Below, piece after piece: positions 16,793 to 26,651 of a stretch of 64,000 bases of DNA. The DNA lies in contig NZ_JACIET010000002.1 in NCBI RefSeq assembly GCF_014197015.1, positions 248,001 to 312,000 of the forward strand. Direction: 5' to 3'. The first letter of the stretch is position 1, and the number at the start of each line of letters is the position of its first letter. The notes under the pieces are model-generated. The model made no database searches. It had not been told where the DNA came from and saw only the letters and a program-made list of their open reading frames with translations. Both the position numbers and the translations under genes were made by a program. Origin of the DNA: Niveibacterium umoris (GTDB lineage Bacteria > Pseudomonadota > Gammaproteobacteria > Burkholderiales > Rhodocyclaceae).

Positions 16793-19700
16793 TCAGGCGG
16801 TTGTCGCAGAAGCTGCTGCGGCCTTGGCGGCAGCCAATTCCTTCAGCGCACGACGGTATTCCTTCGGCATTACCTTGACGAAGGCTGCGCGGGATTCGGC
16901 CCACTTCTCGATCAACGTCTTCGCACGGAAGCTGCCGGTGTAGCGGAAGTGGCGCTCGACCAGACGCTTGAGGATCGCCTCGTCGGTCTCGCCCTCGCCA
17001 CCACGGGTGACGGCATGCCACAGTGCGCGCTCGACCTTGGCTTCCTGCTCGGCGCTGCTGAGCAACGGCTCGACGTCGACCATCGAGAGGTTGCACTTCT
17101 GCGCGAAGACGCGATCCGGGTCGTAGATGTAAGCCACGCCACCCGACATACCCGCCGCGAAGTTGCGGCCGGTATCGCCCAGCACTATCACGGTGCCGCC
17201 GGTCATGTATTCGCAGCCGTGGTCACCCACGCCTTCGACAACCGCCGCCGCACCCGAATTACGCACCGCGAAGCGCTCGCCGCCGACGCCGTTGAAGTAG
17301 GCCTCGCCACCGGTGGCACCGAACAGCACGGTGTTGCCGACGATGATGTGCTCCGGCCCGAAACCACGGAAGTCGTTCGGGCTGCGCACGATGACGCGAC
17401 CACCGGCCAGACCCTTGCCAACATAGTCGTTGCCTTCGCCAACCAGATCCAGCGTCACGCCGTGCGCCAGGAAGGCGCCAAAGCTCTGGCCGGCGGTACC
17501 GGCGAGCTGGATGTGGATGGTGTCGTCCGGCAGACCGGCGTGGCCGTAACGCTTCGCCACTTCGCCCGACAGCATCGCGCCGGCGGAACGATTGACGTTG
17601 CGGATCGGGGTGATGAACGAGACACGCTCGCCCTTTTCCAGTGCCGGCTTGGCCTGTTCGATCAGCTTGTGATCGAGGGCGCGCTCAAGCAGGTGATCCT
17701 GCGTGTCGGTGGCGCGGCGAGCGACGCTCTCGGGCACTTCCGGCAGATGGAAGATGCGGCTGAAGTCCAGCCCCTTCGCCTTCCAGTGCGAGATCGCCTT
17801 CTTCTTGTCGAGCAGATCGGCACGGCCGATGAGGTCCTCGAACTTGCGGATGCCCAGTTGGGCCATGATCTCGCGCACTTCTTCCGCGATGAAGAAGAAG
17901 AAGTTGACCACGTGCTCCGGGCGGCCCGAGAACTTCTTGCGCAGCTCCGGATCCTGCGTCGCCACACCCACCGGGCAGGTGTTCAGGTGGCACTTGCGCA
18001 TCATGATGCAGCCTTCGACGACCAGCGGCGCGGTCGCGAAACCGAACTCGTCGGCACCCAACAGCGCGGCGATCGCGACGTCGCGGCCGGTCTTCATCTG
18101 ACCATCGGCCTGCACGATCACGCGGCCACGCAGGCCGTTGAGCACCAGGGTCTGCTGCGTTTCGGCCAGGCCGAGTTCCCACGGCGAACCGGCATGCTTG
18201 ATCGAGGACAGCGGCGAAGCGCCCGTGCCACCGTCGTGGCCGGCGATCACGATGTGATCGGCCTTGCACTTGCTGACACCTGCGGCAACCGTGCCGACAC
18301 CGACTTCCGACACCAGCTTCACCGAGATGCTGGCCGTCGGATTGACGTTCTTCAGGTCGTGGATCAGCTGCGCCAGATCCTCGATCGAGTAGATGTCGTG
18401 GTGCGGCGGCGGCGAGATCAGACCGACGCCCGGCACCGAGAAACGCAGCTTCGCGATGTACTCGGACACCTTGTGGCCCGGGAGCTGGCCGCCCTCGCCA
18501 GGTTTGGCGCCCTGCGCCATCTTGATCTGGATCTGGTCGGCGGACACCAGGTACTCGGCGGTCACACCGAAGCGGCCCGACGCCACTTGCTTGATCTTGG
18601 AGCGCAGCGAGTCGCCTTCCTGCAGCTCAATGTCGCGCTCGATTTGCGCCTTGCCGACGATGCCTGCAAGGGTTTCGCCCTTCTTGATGAAGATGCCCTT
18701 CATCTCCTTGGCGTAGCGCGCCTCGTCCTCGCCGCCTTCACCGGTGTTCGACTTGCCGCCGATGCGGTTCATCGCGATGGCCAGCGTCGAGTGCGCTTCG
18801 GTCGAGATCGAGCCGAGCGACATTGCACCGGTGGCGAAACGCTTGACGATTTCCTTTGCCGGTTCGACTTCGTCGAGCGGGATCGCCTTGGCCGGATCGA
18901 TCTTGAACTCGAACAGACCGCGCAGCGTCATGTGGCGCTTGGTCTGGTCGTTGATGATCTGGGCGTATTCCTTGTAGTTCTGGAAGCTGTTCGAGCGGGT
19001 CGAGTGTTGCAGTTTGGCGATCGCATCCGGCGTCCACATGTGCTCTTCGCCGCGGATACGGAAGGCGTATTCACCGCCGGCATCGAGTGCGTTGGCCAGC
19101 ACCGGGTCGTGACCGAAGGCGGCAGCGTGCAGACGCAGGGCTTCCTCGGCCACTTCAAAGATGCCGATGCCCTCAACGTTGGACGCCGTGCCCTTGAAGT
19201 ACTTCTTCACCAGGTCGGAATTGAGGCCGATCGCTTCGAAGATCTGCGCGCCGCAGTAGGACATGTAGGTCGAGATGCCCATCTTGGACATGACCTTGTT
19301 GAGGCCCTTGCCCACCGCTTTGACGAAGTTCTTCACCGCCTTGTCCGGGCCCAGCTCGGCCGGCATGTCCTTCGCCATCTCGCGCAGGGTTTCCATCGCG
19401 AGGTAGGGGTGCACCGCTTCGGCGCCGTAACCGCCCAGCAGTGCGAAGTGGTGCACTTCGCGAGCCGAGCCAGTCTCGACGACGAGACCGGTCGAGGTCC
19501 GCAGGCCCTTTCCGACGAGGTGCTGGTGGATCGCCGACGTGGCCAGAAGGGCCGGGATCGCGACGTTCTGTGCGTCGATCTTGCGGTCCGACACGATCAG
19601 CACGGTGTAGCCGGAGCGCACCGCATCTTCGGCTTCCGCGCACAGCGAGGCGATGCGCGCCTCGATGCCGTCGCGGCCCCAGGCGACCGGGTAGCAGATG

Positions 19701-21478
19701 TTCAGTTCGTAGGACTTGAACTTGTTGTCGGTGTACTTCTCGATCTCGCGCAGCTTCGCCATGTCCTTGAAGTCCAGCACCGGCTGGGAGACTTCGAGAC
19801 GCATCGGCGGGTTGATGTTGTTGAGGTCGAGCAGGTTCGGCTTCGGCCCGATGAAGGACACCGTCGACATCACGATCTGTTCGCGGATCGGGTCGATCGG
19901 CGGGTTCGTCACCTGCGCAAAGAGCTGCTTGAAGTAGTTGTAGAGCGGCTTGTGCTTGTTGGACATGACCGCCAGCGGCGAGTCGTTGCCCATCGAGCCG
20001 ATCGCTTCTTCACCGCTCGCCGCCATCGGCGCCATCAGGAACTTGATGTCTTCCTGCGTGTAGCCGAAGGCCTGCTGGCGATCGAGCAGCGAGGCGCGCA
20101 CTTCCTGCTGGGCTTCCGGGCCATCGACTTCGTCGAGCTTGACCTGGATGCGCTTGATCCACTCGCGGTAAGGCTTGGCGTTGGCCAGCGAATCCTTGAG
20201 TTCCTTGTCGTCGATGATGCGGCCGGCTTCCATGTCGATCAGGAACATCTTGCCCGGCTGCAGACGCCACTTCTTGACGATCTTGCTCTCGGGAATCGGC
20301 AGCACGCCGGCCTCCGAAGCCATCACGACGAGGTCGTCGTCGGTAACGAGGTAGCGGGCGGGGCGCAGGCCGTTACGATCGAGCGTCGCACCGATCTGGC
20401 GGCCATCGGTGAAGGCGATCGCGGCGGGGCCGTCCCACGGCTCCATCATCGCGGCGTGGTACTCGTAGAAGGCGCGGCGGTTCTCGTCCATCAGCGTGTG
20501 CTGTTCCCACGCTTCCGGAATCATCATCATCGCCGCTTGCGCGAGCGGGTAGCCCGCCATCGTCAGCAGTTCGATGCAGTTGTCGAAAGTCGCGGTATCC
20601 GACTGGCCTTCGTACACGATCGGATAGAGCTTCTTCAGGTCGTCGCCCAGCACCGCCGACTTCATTACGCCTTCGCGCGCGCGCAGCCAGTTGAAGTTGC
20701 CCTTCACCGTGTTGATCTCGCCGTTGTGCGCGATCATCCGGTACGGGTGGGCCAGCGGCCACTCCGGGAAGGTGTTGGTCGAGAAACGCTGGTGCACCAG
20801 CGCCAAGGCAGAGATACATCGCGGATCGGCGAGATCCTTGTAGTACACGCCGACCTGGTTGGCGAGCAGCAGGCCCTTGTAGACGATCGTGCGCGCCGAC
20901 ATCGACGGCACGAAGTATTCCTTGCCGTGCTTGAGCTTGAGGTTCTGGATCGCGTGGCTTGCAATCTTGCGGATTGCGTAGAGCTTGCGTTCGAGCGCTT
21001 CGGTGACCATCACGTCGGGGCCGCGGCCGATGAAGATCTGGCGGATCACCGGTTCCTTGGCGCGCACCGTCGGCGACATCGGCATCTCGCGATCGACCGG
21101 CACGTCGCGCCAACCGAGCACGACCTGGCCTTCGGCGCGCACGGCGCGTTCCATTTCCTGCTCGCAGGCGAGGCGCGACGCGGCTTCCTTCGGCAGGAAG
21201 ATCATGCCGACACCGTACTCGCCCGGCGGCGGCAGTTTGACGCCCTGGGTAGCCAACTCTTCGCGATAGAGCTGGTCAGGAATCTGGATCAGGATGCCCG
21301 CGCCGTCGCCCATCAGCGGGTCCGCGCCCACCGCGCCGCGGTGATCGATGTTCTCAAGGATCTTCAGACCGTTCTGGACGATCTCGTGATTCTTCTGACC
21401 CTTGATGTGGGCCACGAAGCCGACGCCGCAGGCGTCCTTTTCATTGGCGGGATCGTACAGACCCTGGCGCTGTTCCAT
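16793..21478 (-). CDS. gltB: Glutamate synthase large subunit
   Basis: A 1561-residue protein with the complete GltB architecture. There is a short propeptide, then Cys17 (ACGVGF), which becomes the N-terminal nucleophile of the class II glutamine amidotransferase domain. The central domain is followed by the FMN synthase domain with [17 protein letters not shown] and the 3Fe-4S cysteines [12 protein letters not shown], then the GXGXG beta-helix at the C terminus. It releases ammonia from Gln and channels it to 2-oxoglutarate. The start at 21478 is set by GGAG upstream and the propeptide length. Transcribed before gltD. Confidence 0.96.
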   Translation of the reverse strand: MEQRQGLYDPANEKDACGVGFVAHIKGQKNHEIVQNGLKILENIDHRGAVGADPLMGDGAGILIQIPDQLYREELATQGVKLPPPGEYGVGMIFLPKEAASRLACEQEMERAVRAEGQVVLGWRDVPVDREMPMSPTVRAKEPVIRQIFIGRGPDVMVTEALERKLYAIRKIASHAIQNLKLKHGKEYFVPSMSARTIVYKGLLLANQVGVYYKDLADPRCISALALVHQRFSTNTFPEWPLAHPYRMIAHNGEINTVKGNFNWLRAREGVMKSAVLGDDLKKLYPIVYEGQSDTATFDNCIELLTMAGYPLAQAAMMMIPEAWEQHTLMDENRRAFYEYHAAMMEPWDGPAAIAFTDGRQIGATLDRNGLRPARYLVTDDDLVVMASEAGVLPIPESKIVKKWRLQPGKMFLIDMEAGRIIDDKELKDSLANAKPYREWIKRIQVKLDEVDGPEAQQEVRASLLDRQQAFGYTQEDIKFLMAPMAASGEEAIGSMGNDSPLAVMSNKHKPLYNYFKQLFAQVTNPPIDPIREQIVMSTVSFIGPKPNLLDLNNINPPMRLEVSQPVLDFKDMAKLREIEKYTDNKFKSYELNICYPVAWGRDGIEARIASLCAEAEDAVRSGYTVLIVSDRKIDAQNVAIPALLATSAIHQHLVGKGLRTSTGLVVETGSAREVHHFALLGGYGAEAVHPYLAMETLREMAKDMPAELGPDKAVKNFVKAVGKGLNKVMSKMGISTYMSYCGAQIFEAIGLNSDLVKKYFKGTASNVEGIGIFEVAEEALRLHAAAFGHDPVLANALDAGGEYAFRIRGEEHMWTPDAIAKLQHSTRSNSFQNYKEYAQIINDQTKRHMTLRGLFEFKIDPAKAIPLDEVEPAKEIVKRFATGAMSLGSISTEAHSTLAIAMNRIGGKSNTGEGGEDEARYAKEMKGIFIKKGETLAGIVGKAQIERDIELQEGDSLRSKIKQVASGRFGVTAEYLVSADQIQIKMAQGAKPGEGGQLPGHKVSEYIAKLRFSVPGVGLISPPPHHDIYSIEDLAQLIHDLKNVNPTASISVKLVSEVGVGTVAAGVSKCKADHIVIAGHDGGTGASPLSSIKHAGSPWELGLAETQQTLVLNGLRGRVIVQADGQMKTGRDVAIAALLGADEFGFATAPLVVEGCIMMRKCHLNTCPVGVATQDPELRKKFSGRPEHVVNFFFFIAEEVREIMAQLGIRKFEDLIGRADLLDKKKAISHWKAKGLDFSRIFHLPEVPESVARRATDTQDHLLERALDHKLIEQAKPALEKGERVSFITPIRNVNRSAGAMLSGEVAKRYGHAGLPDDTIHIQLAGTAGQSFGAFLAHGVTLDLVGEGNDYVGKGLAGGRVIVRSPNDFRGFGPEHIIVGNTVLFGATGGEAYFNGVGGERFAVRNSGAAAVVEGVGDHGCEYMTGGTVIVLGDTGRNFAAGMSGGVAYIYDPDRVFAQKCNLSMVDVEPLLSSAEQEAKVERALWHAVTRGGEGETDEAILKRLVERHFRYTGSFRAKTLIEKWAESRAAFVKVMPKEYRRALKELAAAKAAAASATTA

Positions 21479-21574
21479 CTCTTGCTCCCATTGCGGCGCG
21501 CGTGCGCGCGTAGGCCGGCCCATGGCCGGGACGGCCGAACAATAAACCCACAGAGCGCGTGGGCTCAAGCGCTA

Positions 21575-21650
21575 TAAAACGGGGTCAGAGTAGATTTAGT
21601 GAATGCCTGATTCCGGTGCGGGTTTGAAATGGGGACACATCAATTTGGTG
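21575..21650. repeat. RAYT-associated flanking sequences
   Basis: Next to the transposase stop the DNA carries ACGGGGTCAGAGTAGATTT (near 21578-21596) and, about 35 bases on, ATGGGGACACATCAATTTGG. GGGGTCAGAGT and GGGGACAC stretches are common flanks of stand-alone REP-associated tyrosine transposases in proteobacterial genomes (general knowledge, not checked here). They sit between the transposase and the gltB start, so they may overlap the gltBD promoter region. Confidence 0.5.
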
Positions 21651-21683
21651 CAGAGCTCGCGCGAAGCAGACGCATGCGGGCGG

Positions 21684-22373
21684 CTACGCCTTGGACTTGC
21701 TCGGCCTGCCTTTGGGCAATGGCGCCATTCGGCGACTGGGTGGCGGGGCGCTGGGGTCGCTTTCGAGGTGACCCAGCAACCAGCCACGATGGGCTGCATA
21801 ACGGATCGCTTCCAACTCGGTCTTGCCCGCCCCCTGTTCCAGGTAACGTCGATAGCTCGCTTGCCGTTCAAAAGGGGTGTTTCCCAGGGACCAGAATTGG
21901 GTGTGATCGGTGAGGTGAGGATCACTTTCAAGCCCGAGGTGCGTGCGCGCACTCGACCACGGCCAGTAGGGGGCTTCTGGCACCGCCCCACTGCGCACCG
22001 GGTTGGTGTCCACATAGCGGTAGCTCGCAAGCAGCCACTGGGACGGCTCCAGGACGGTGGATCGATAGCGCCCTTCCCAAAGTGTGCCCGTACGCCGATG
22101 CCGGTCGTTGAACCAACGGACATAACGACGCCCCTGCCGTTGCATCCAGTTCGGAATGCTCCGTTCGTCTGCTCCGGTCGCGAGAAAGTGCACGTGGTCA
22201 GGCATCAGCACATAGGCGTGAAGCTGCACCGCGCACTCCTTGAGGCCGTCGCGCAGGCACTGGAGAAATTGCTGGTAGTCGGTCTCGTCGATGAACAGCG
22301 CCGTCCGGTTGTTGCCGCGTTGCGTAATCAGCTGTGGCAATCCGGGTACGTACAGACGCGCCAGTCGGGCCAT
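21684..22373 (-). CDS. REP-associated tyrosine transposase (RAYT, IS200-like Y1)
   Basis: A 229-residue HUH/Y1 transposase. It has the metal-binding MPDHVHFLAT (HxH) and the catalytic Tyr region SYRYVDTNPVRSG, with WPWSSARTHLG typical of the RAYT subfamily. It starts 5 bases after the dgt stop, and RAYTs are usually single-copy, domesticated genes rather than active IS elements. The C-terminal tail is rich in Pro, Ser and Lys. No tnpB partner or terminal hairpin pair is visible on the dgt side. Confidence 0.9.
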   Translation of the reverse strand: MARLARLYVPGLPQLITQRGNNRTALFIDETDYQQFLQCLRDGLKECAVQLHAYVLMPDHVHFLATGADERSIPNWMQRQGRRYVRWFNDRHRRTGTLWEGRYRSTVLEPSQWLLASYRYVDTNPVRSGAVPEAPYWPWSSARTHLGLESDPHLTDHTQFWSLGNTPFERQASYRRYLEQGAGKTELEAIRYAAHRGWLLGHLESDPSAPPPSRRMAPLPKGRPSKSKA

Positions 22374-22378
22374 TTGAC

Positions 22379-23503
22379 TTACAGGCCGGTGTCGCCAATG
22401 GCAAAGAGGCGACGATGCTCCTTCATGGCATAGCGATCAGTCATGCCGGCGATATAGTCGGCGATGGCGCGCGCCTTGTCCTCGTCGGCCTTGCGCTGGT
22501 ACTGCGGTGGCAACAGACGCGGGTCACTCATGAAGGCATCGAAGAGGTCGCGAATGATGCGCTTGGCCTTTGCCATTTCGCGCAGAACGCGGAAGTTCCA
22601 GTACAGCTGTTCACGCAGAAACACCCTCAGCGGCTTGAGCGCTTGGTGCATGGCCTCACTGAAGCCGGCCAGTCGTGGCGCCGCATGAACGTCTTCGAGT
22701 GTTTCGATCCGGTGTGCGCTGATTTGGGCCTGTGTGGTCTCGATCAGATCGATGGTCTGCGCATTGATGAGGCGACGCAGGGTTTCATGGATCAACTTGC
22801 GCTCCGCCAAACCCGGATGCCGCTCGCGAACCGCTTGCATGTGTTTCGCCACAAGCTCGACCGACTCCAGCTGCTCGAGGCTCAGCAGGCCCGACCGCAG
22901 TCCATCGTCCAGGTCGTGATTGTTGTACGCGATTTCATCGGCGTAGTTGTTCAGCTGCGCTTCGAGCGAAGGCTGCCGTTTATCGATGAAGCGCTTGCCG
23001 AGGTCGCCCAGCAGCCGCGCATTTGGCAGCGAACAGTGTTTCAGGATGCCTTCGCGCGTCTCGTACATGAGGTTGAGGCCGGAGAATTCGGCGTAATGCT
23101 CCTCCAGTACTTCAACAGTGCGTAAGGACTGCAGGTTGTGTTCAAACCCGCCGTAGGCCTTCATGCACTCGTTCAACGCATCCTGGCCAGCATGGCCAAA
23201 AGGCGTGTGGCCGAGATCGTGTGCGAAGGCAATCGCTTCCGACAAGTCCTCATTGACCGCAAGCACGCGCGCGATCGAGCGCGCGATCTGGGCGACCTCG
23301 ATGCTGTGGGTGAGGCGCGTACGAAAGAGATCGCCTTCATGATTCACAAAGACCTGGGTCTTGTATTCGAGACGGCGAAACGCAGTCGAATGAACTATCC
23401 GGTCGCGGTCACGCTGAAACTCGCCGCGTCCCTCAGGCCGCGCCTCGAAGATCCTGCGGCCGCAGGAGTTCGCCTCGGATACGGCGTAGGGCGCCATGCT
23501 CAT
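22379..23503 (-). CDS. dgt: dGTP triphosphohydrolase-like protein
   Basis: A 374-residue HD-domain phosphohydrolase that cleaves dNTPs to nucleoside and triphosphate. Key motifs: [25 protein letters not shown] (first metal His) and [12 protein letters not shown] (HD dyad). The ATG at 23503 overlaps the aroB stop (ATGA) with GAGG ten bases upstream. The aroK-aroB-dgt order downstream of the pil genes is widespread in beta- and gammaproteobacteria. The preferred nucleotide cannot be told from sequence. Confidence 0.92.
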   Translation of the reverse strand: MSMAPYAVSEANSCGRRIFEARPEGRGEFQRDRDRIVHSTAFRRLEYKTQVFVNHEGDLFRTRLTHSIEVAQIARSIARVLAVNEDLSEAIAFAHDLGHTPFGHAGQDALNECMKAYGGFEHNLQSLRTVEVLEEHYAEFSGLNLMYETREGILKHCSLPNARLLGDLGKRFIDKRQPSLEAQLNNYADEIAYNNHDLDDGLRSGLLSLEQLESVELVAKHMQAVRERHPGLAERKLIHETLRRLINAQTIDLIETTQAQISAHRIETLEDVHAAPRLAGFSEAMHQALKPLRVFLREQLYWNFRVLREMAKAKRIIRDLFDAFMSDPRLLPPQYQRKADEDKARAIADYIAGMTDRYAMKEHRRLFAIGDTGL

Positions 23504-24594
23504 TCGCAACAAGCCTCAATCGCGGCGCAGACTTCGCCATCGGTCGCGCCGCTGTGAATCACTGCGCGGCCAATCCCCTTCAGCAGAATCAGTCGCAATT
23601 GGCCATCAGCGACTTTCTTGTCATGCCGCATCAACTCCAGGTAACGCTGCGCGCCGAGCACCGGCCCTTTGGTCGGCAGGCCTGCGCGCGCGAACAGCCG
23701 GACAGCACGGTCGATCTCTACGTCGCTTAGCCAGCCCAGGCGTTTCGAAAGCGCCAGCGCCATGACGGTGCCGGCGGCAACGGCCTCGCCATGCAGCCAG
23801 ACGCCGTAACCCATGCCGGTTTCAATCGCATGCCCGAAGGTATGGCCGAGGTTGAGTGTCGCGCGCTCCCCTTGCTCTGTCTCATCGGCCGCGACCACTT
23901 CCGCCTTGTTACGGCAAGAGACCTCGACCGCATGTGCGAGCGCCTCTGGATCCCTCGCGAGCAGGGCATCAAGATGGCGCTCGATCCACTCAAAGAAGGC
24001 CGGATCGCGGATCAAGCCGTACTTGATCACTTCGGCCAAACCGGCCTTCAGTTCGCGGTCTGGCAGGGTCGCCAGCGTTCCGATGTCGGCAATGACCAGG
24101 CGCGGTTGGTAGAACGCGCCGATCATGTTCTTCCCCAGCGGGTGATTGATTGCGGTCTTCCCGCCGACGGACGAATCAACCTGCGAGAGCAAGGTCGTGG
24201 GGATCTGGATGAAGGGCGCGCCACGCTGGTAGGTGGCCGCGGCAAACCCCGTCATATCCCCGATCACGCCGCCGCCCAGTGCAATCAGGGTGGTCGACCG
24301 CTCGGCATGACTGCCGAGCAGCGCGTCGTAGATCAGGTTCAGCGTCTGCCAATCTTTGTGGGACTCTCCGTCCGGCAGCACGACGCTTTCACAACTTACG
24401 CCTTCGGCTGCAAGTGCGTCGGTCAGCAGATCCAAATAGAGCGGCGCCACGGTCGTATTGGTAACGACGACCGCCTTCTTCCGTTTCAGATACGGTACCA
24501 GCCGTGCGCCGACCGACAGCAAACCGGCACCAATCACAATTGGATAGGCGCGATCACCAAGCGCTACTTCGAGGACGCGGACTGCTTCTCCCAT
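23500..24594 (-). CDS. aroB: 3-dehydroquinate synthase
   Basis: A 364-residue shikimate pathway enzyme converting DAHP to 3-dehydroquinate with NAD and zinc. Diagnostic parts are [16 protein letters not shown] (NAD site), [16 protein letters not shown], and the zinc ligands in EVIKYGL and [10 protein letters not shown]. It overlaps the aroK end by 31 bases and the dgt start by 4, indicating tight coupling in this minus-strand operon. Length is standard for the family. Confidence 0.97.
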   Translation of the reverse strand: MGEAVRVLEVALGDRAYPIVIGAGLLSVGARLVPYLKRKKAVVVTNTTVAPLYLDLLTDALAAEGVSCESVVLPDGESHKDWQTLNLIYDALLGSHAERSTTLIALGGGVIGDMTGFAAATYQRGAPFIQIPTTLLSQVDSSVGGKTAINHPLGKNMIGAFYQPRLVIADIGTLATLPDRELKAGLAEVIKYGLIRDPAFFEWIERHLDALLARDPEALAHAVEVSCRNKAEVVAADETEQGERATLNLGHTFGHAIETGMGYGVWLHGEAVAAGTVMALALSKRLGWLSDVEIDRAVRLFARAGLPTKGPVLGAQRYLELMRHDKKVADGQLRLILLKGIGRAVIHSGATDGEVCAAIEACCE

Positions 24595-25088
24595 TCCTTC
24601 AGAATCCTGTTCACTGCAGAACTGGAATGGTACCGCGAGCCATCGAGGATGAAGTCAGCAACTTCGCGGTACAAGGGATCGCGCAGAACGCGCAAATCAT
24701 TCAAGGTTCGAAGCGGGTCGTCGACCTGGAGCAACGGTCGGTTCGGATCCCCCTTCGTTCGCTCATAGAGTTGGACAACCGGTACATCCAGATAGACCGT
24801 CCAACCAAGTTGCTGCAACAGGGCGCGAGTGCGCGGATCCAGTACGGCCCCGCCGCCAGTGGCCACCACAACATTTGGGAGTTTCATCAACTCCTCGATC
24901 GTTGCGGTCTCCCGCCGTCTGAATCCCGCCTCACCTTCAAGGTCAAAGATCGTCGGAATTCTGACGCCGGTCCTTCGTTCAATCTCGTGATCGGAATCGT
25001 AGAACGTTGCGCCGATTCTTCTGGCAATGAGGCGGCCGATGGTCGTTTTTCCTGATCCCATCAGCCCCACCAAAACAATATTCCTCAC
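24564..25088 (-). CDS. aroK: Shikimate kinase
   Basis: Phosphorylates shikimate with ATP. P-loop [12 protein letters not shown], the shikimate-binding DSDHEIE, GFRRRE and GGGAVLD, and the lid Arg in GDPNRPLL are all present. The reading frame stays open upstream to a GTG at 25151. The GTG at 25088 is proposed because it gives the usual ~174-residue protein starting [13 protein letters not shown]; start choice is uncertain. It overlaps aroB by 31 bases. Confidence 0.93.
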   Translation of the reverse strand: MRNIVLVGLMGSGKTTIGRLIARRIGATFYDSDHEIERRTGVRIPTIFDLEGEAGFRRRETATIEELMKLPNVVVATGGGAVLDPRTRALLQQLGWTVYLDVPVVQLYERTKGDPNRPLLQVDDPLRTLNDLRVLRDPLYREVADFILDGSRYHSSSAVNRILKEWEKQSASSK

Positions 25089-25188
25089 GGTCTTCGCCAG
25101 ACAGAAAATGAAAGAGGAGCCGATGATAACCGGCCCCTCCCTGAATATCACAAAGCCAGCGCGAGCTTTGCAATGTGCGAACTAGTGG

Positions 25189-26598
25189 TCAGTCCTTAGG
25201 GATACACGTATTTAACTTCATGTTCGCCTCTGTACCAGTGTCTGACAAACAGTTGCGGACGTAGTAATCGGCATCACCGAAACCCGACGAGTCCACCGGC
25301 TTGTTATTGACGATGACGTTTCCACCGTTCGAAACCAAACCAAGAGCGTTCGCCACCCACGAACCATCAATCGTGATCGGCTCGCTCGCGTAACCCTTGG
25401 GTGTAGCGAGCGGACTCTGGAGATAGTTCCCGACCGAGTAGGCGATGATGTGGTGTTTGCCAAGACTTACGGTGCCCTTACCCGTATAGTTTGCCGAGCA
25501 CTGGCTATTGACAGTCAGGCAAGCGCCGGAAGGCTGCCCTGCGAGCTTGGTCGCAACAACGACCCCGGTATCGCTGACCATGTTGACGACCGTGCCGTCG
25601 GCTACCGGGTCCCCTTTTTCATCGGCTACATAGACGGTAAAGAGACAGGGATAGGTGCGGTCACCAAGCTTATTGCAGGTGGCGCCCGAGTCCCAAAGCA
25701 TGAAGAACTTTGTCTGATCGGGTTTGCGGCCAGAGATCACGATCTGGTCATCCGACCAGACTTCGGGCGTCTTGGTTGTCCCTGCTGTATCGACCGCCCA
25801 CGCGATCACGTTGATACTGATCGGCTCCACACCAGCGGTCACGGTGACGCTGGCAAGACCATCGGCGTCTGTTTTGACCGTGGTATCAACGCTGCCATCG
25901 TTGCCGTTAGTCAGGATTCCGCCATTCCGGCGGGTCACCGTGAAATAGACAGTCTTGTTGGCCAGCGCAGTGTTATTCGAGTCAAACACCTTGAATGTGA
26001 CAGTCGCCTTTTCCGATGCATTCGCTGCACCCAGCGCCCCACCTTTGACAAAGATGCGGGTTGGCGTAGCGCTCACGTACCGGACATAGGCAGGTTCACC
26101 CGGGGTGGTCGTGAATTTCTTCTCGTTGATCCGAAACGCGATCGGCTGCGACACGTCTGTGCTGGTCGTACCGTTAACGATTGTCGCTTTAGCTGTGAAG
26201 GTTACTGCACCGGTCGAAGACGACGCAGCCGCCGTGATCTTGAACTTTCCCATCCCCGTGGAATCCGTCAGCGCGGTGCTAGCGGTCAGCGCAGCCAGAG
26301 CAGGGTCACTCACAGTTGCGGTGACGATTTGCGCCGGCACGGCGACACCTGCCTTGTCCGTAACCGTGACCCTGATTTCGGTTGTTTCCGGAAAGACAAG
26401 ACCATCGGTGACGTTGTCGAACGGATCCCCGTTTGCCTTGTACGTCGCGATCTTCATGACATAGGCGGCAGCATCGGGATTGGGCTTGGTTGTACCGCAA
26501 TCCGGAAGCCCACACGCCCCGCTACCGCCACCACAACCACCCAATAGCACAGCCGAGCCAAGTATCAGCGCCGACCAACCCAACAAACGTTTCAACAT
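25189..26598 (-). CDS. Lipoprotein with Ig-like (Big-1-type) domains in pil operon
   Basis: A 469-residue predicted lipoprotein (lipobox LGGC, Cys22) translated from an ATG with a strong GGAGGT. After a Gly/Cys-rich linker there are about three Ig-like beta-sandwich repeats of the invasin Big-1 type, seen in motifs such as VTVTDKAGVAVP, VFDSNNTALANKTVYFTV and VYVADEKGDPVADGTVV. Several cysteine pairs lie in the C-terminal half. It sits between pilQ and aroK, which are usually adjacent, so it looks like an insertion into the conserved order. An outer membrane protein supporting the pilus secretin, or an adhesin, is inference. Confidence 0.8.
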   Translation of the reverse strand: MLKRLLGWSALILGSAVLLGGCGGGSGACGLPDCGTTKPNPDAAAYVMKIATYKANGDPFDNVTDGLVFPETTEIRVTVTDKAGVAVPAQIVTATVSDPALAALTASTALTDSTGMGKFKITAAASSSTGAVTFTAKATIVNGTTSTDVSQPIAFRINEKKFTTTPGEPAYVRYVSATPTRIFVKGGALGAANASEKATVTFKVFDSNNTALANKTVYFTVTRRNGGILTNGNDGSVDTTVKTDADGLASVTVTAGVEPISINVIAWAVDTAGTTKTPEVWSDDQIVISGRKPDQTKFFMLWDSGATCNKLGDRTYPCLFTVYVADEKGDPVADGTVVNMVSDTGVVVATKLAGQPSGACLTVNSQCSANYTGKGTVSLGKHHIIAYSVGNYLQSPLATPKGYASEPITIDGSWVANALGLVSNGGNVIVNNKPVDSSGFGDADYYVRNCLSDTGTEANMKLNTCIPKD

Positions 26599-26651
26599 TC
26601 CATTTACCTCCAACCGCACAGCGGCCTGCAGCATTCAGAAATCAAGGCGCC

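Noticed and set aside
21546-21563. Hairpin ACCCAC/GTGGG upstream of gltB as a terminator or attenuator
   Set aside because: The stem is only 5 bp with a weak T-run. Role not supportable from sequence.
16949-21577. A plus-strand open frame of about 1540 codons
   Set aside because: It is the antisense of gltB, whose domains and motifs are unmistakable. The opposite frame has arginine/histidine-rich, low-order sequence typical of shadows in GC-rich DNA.
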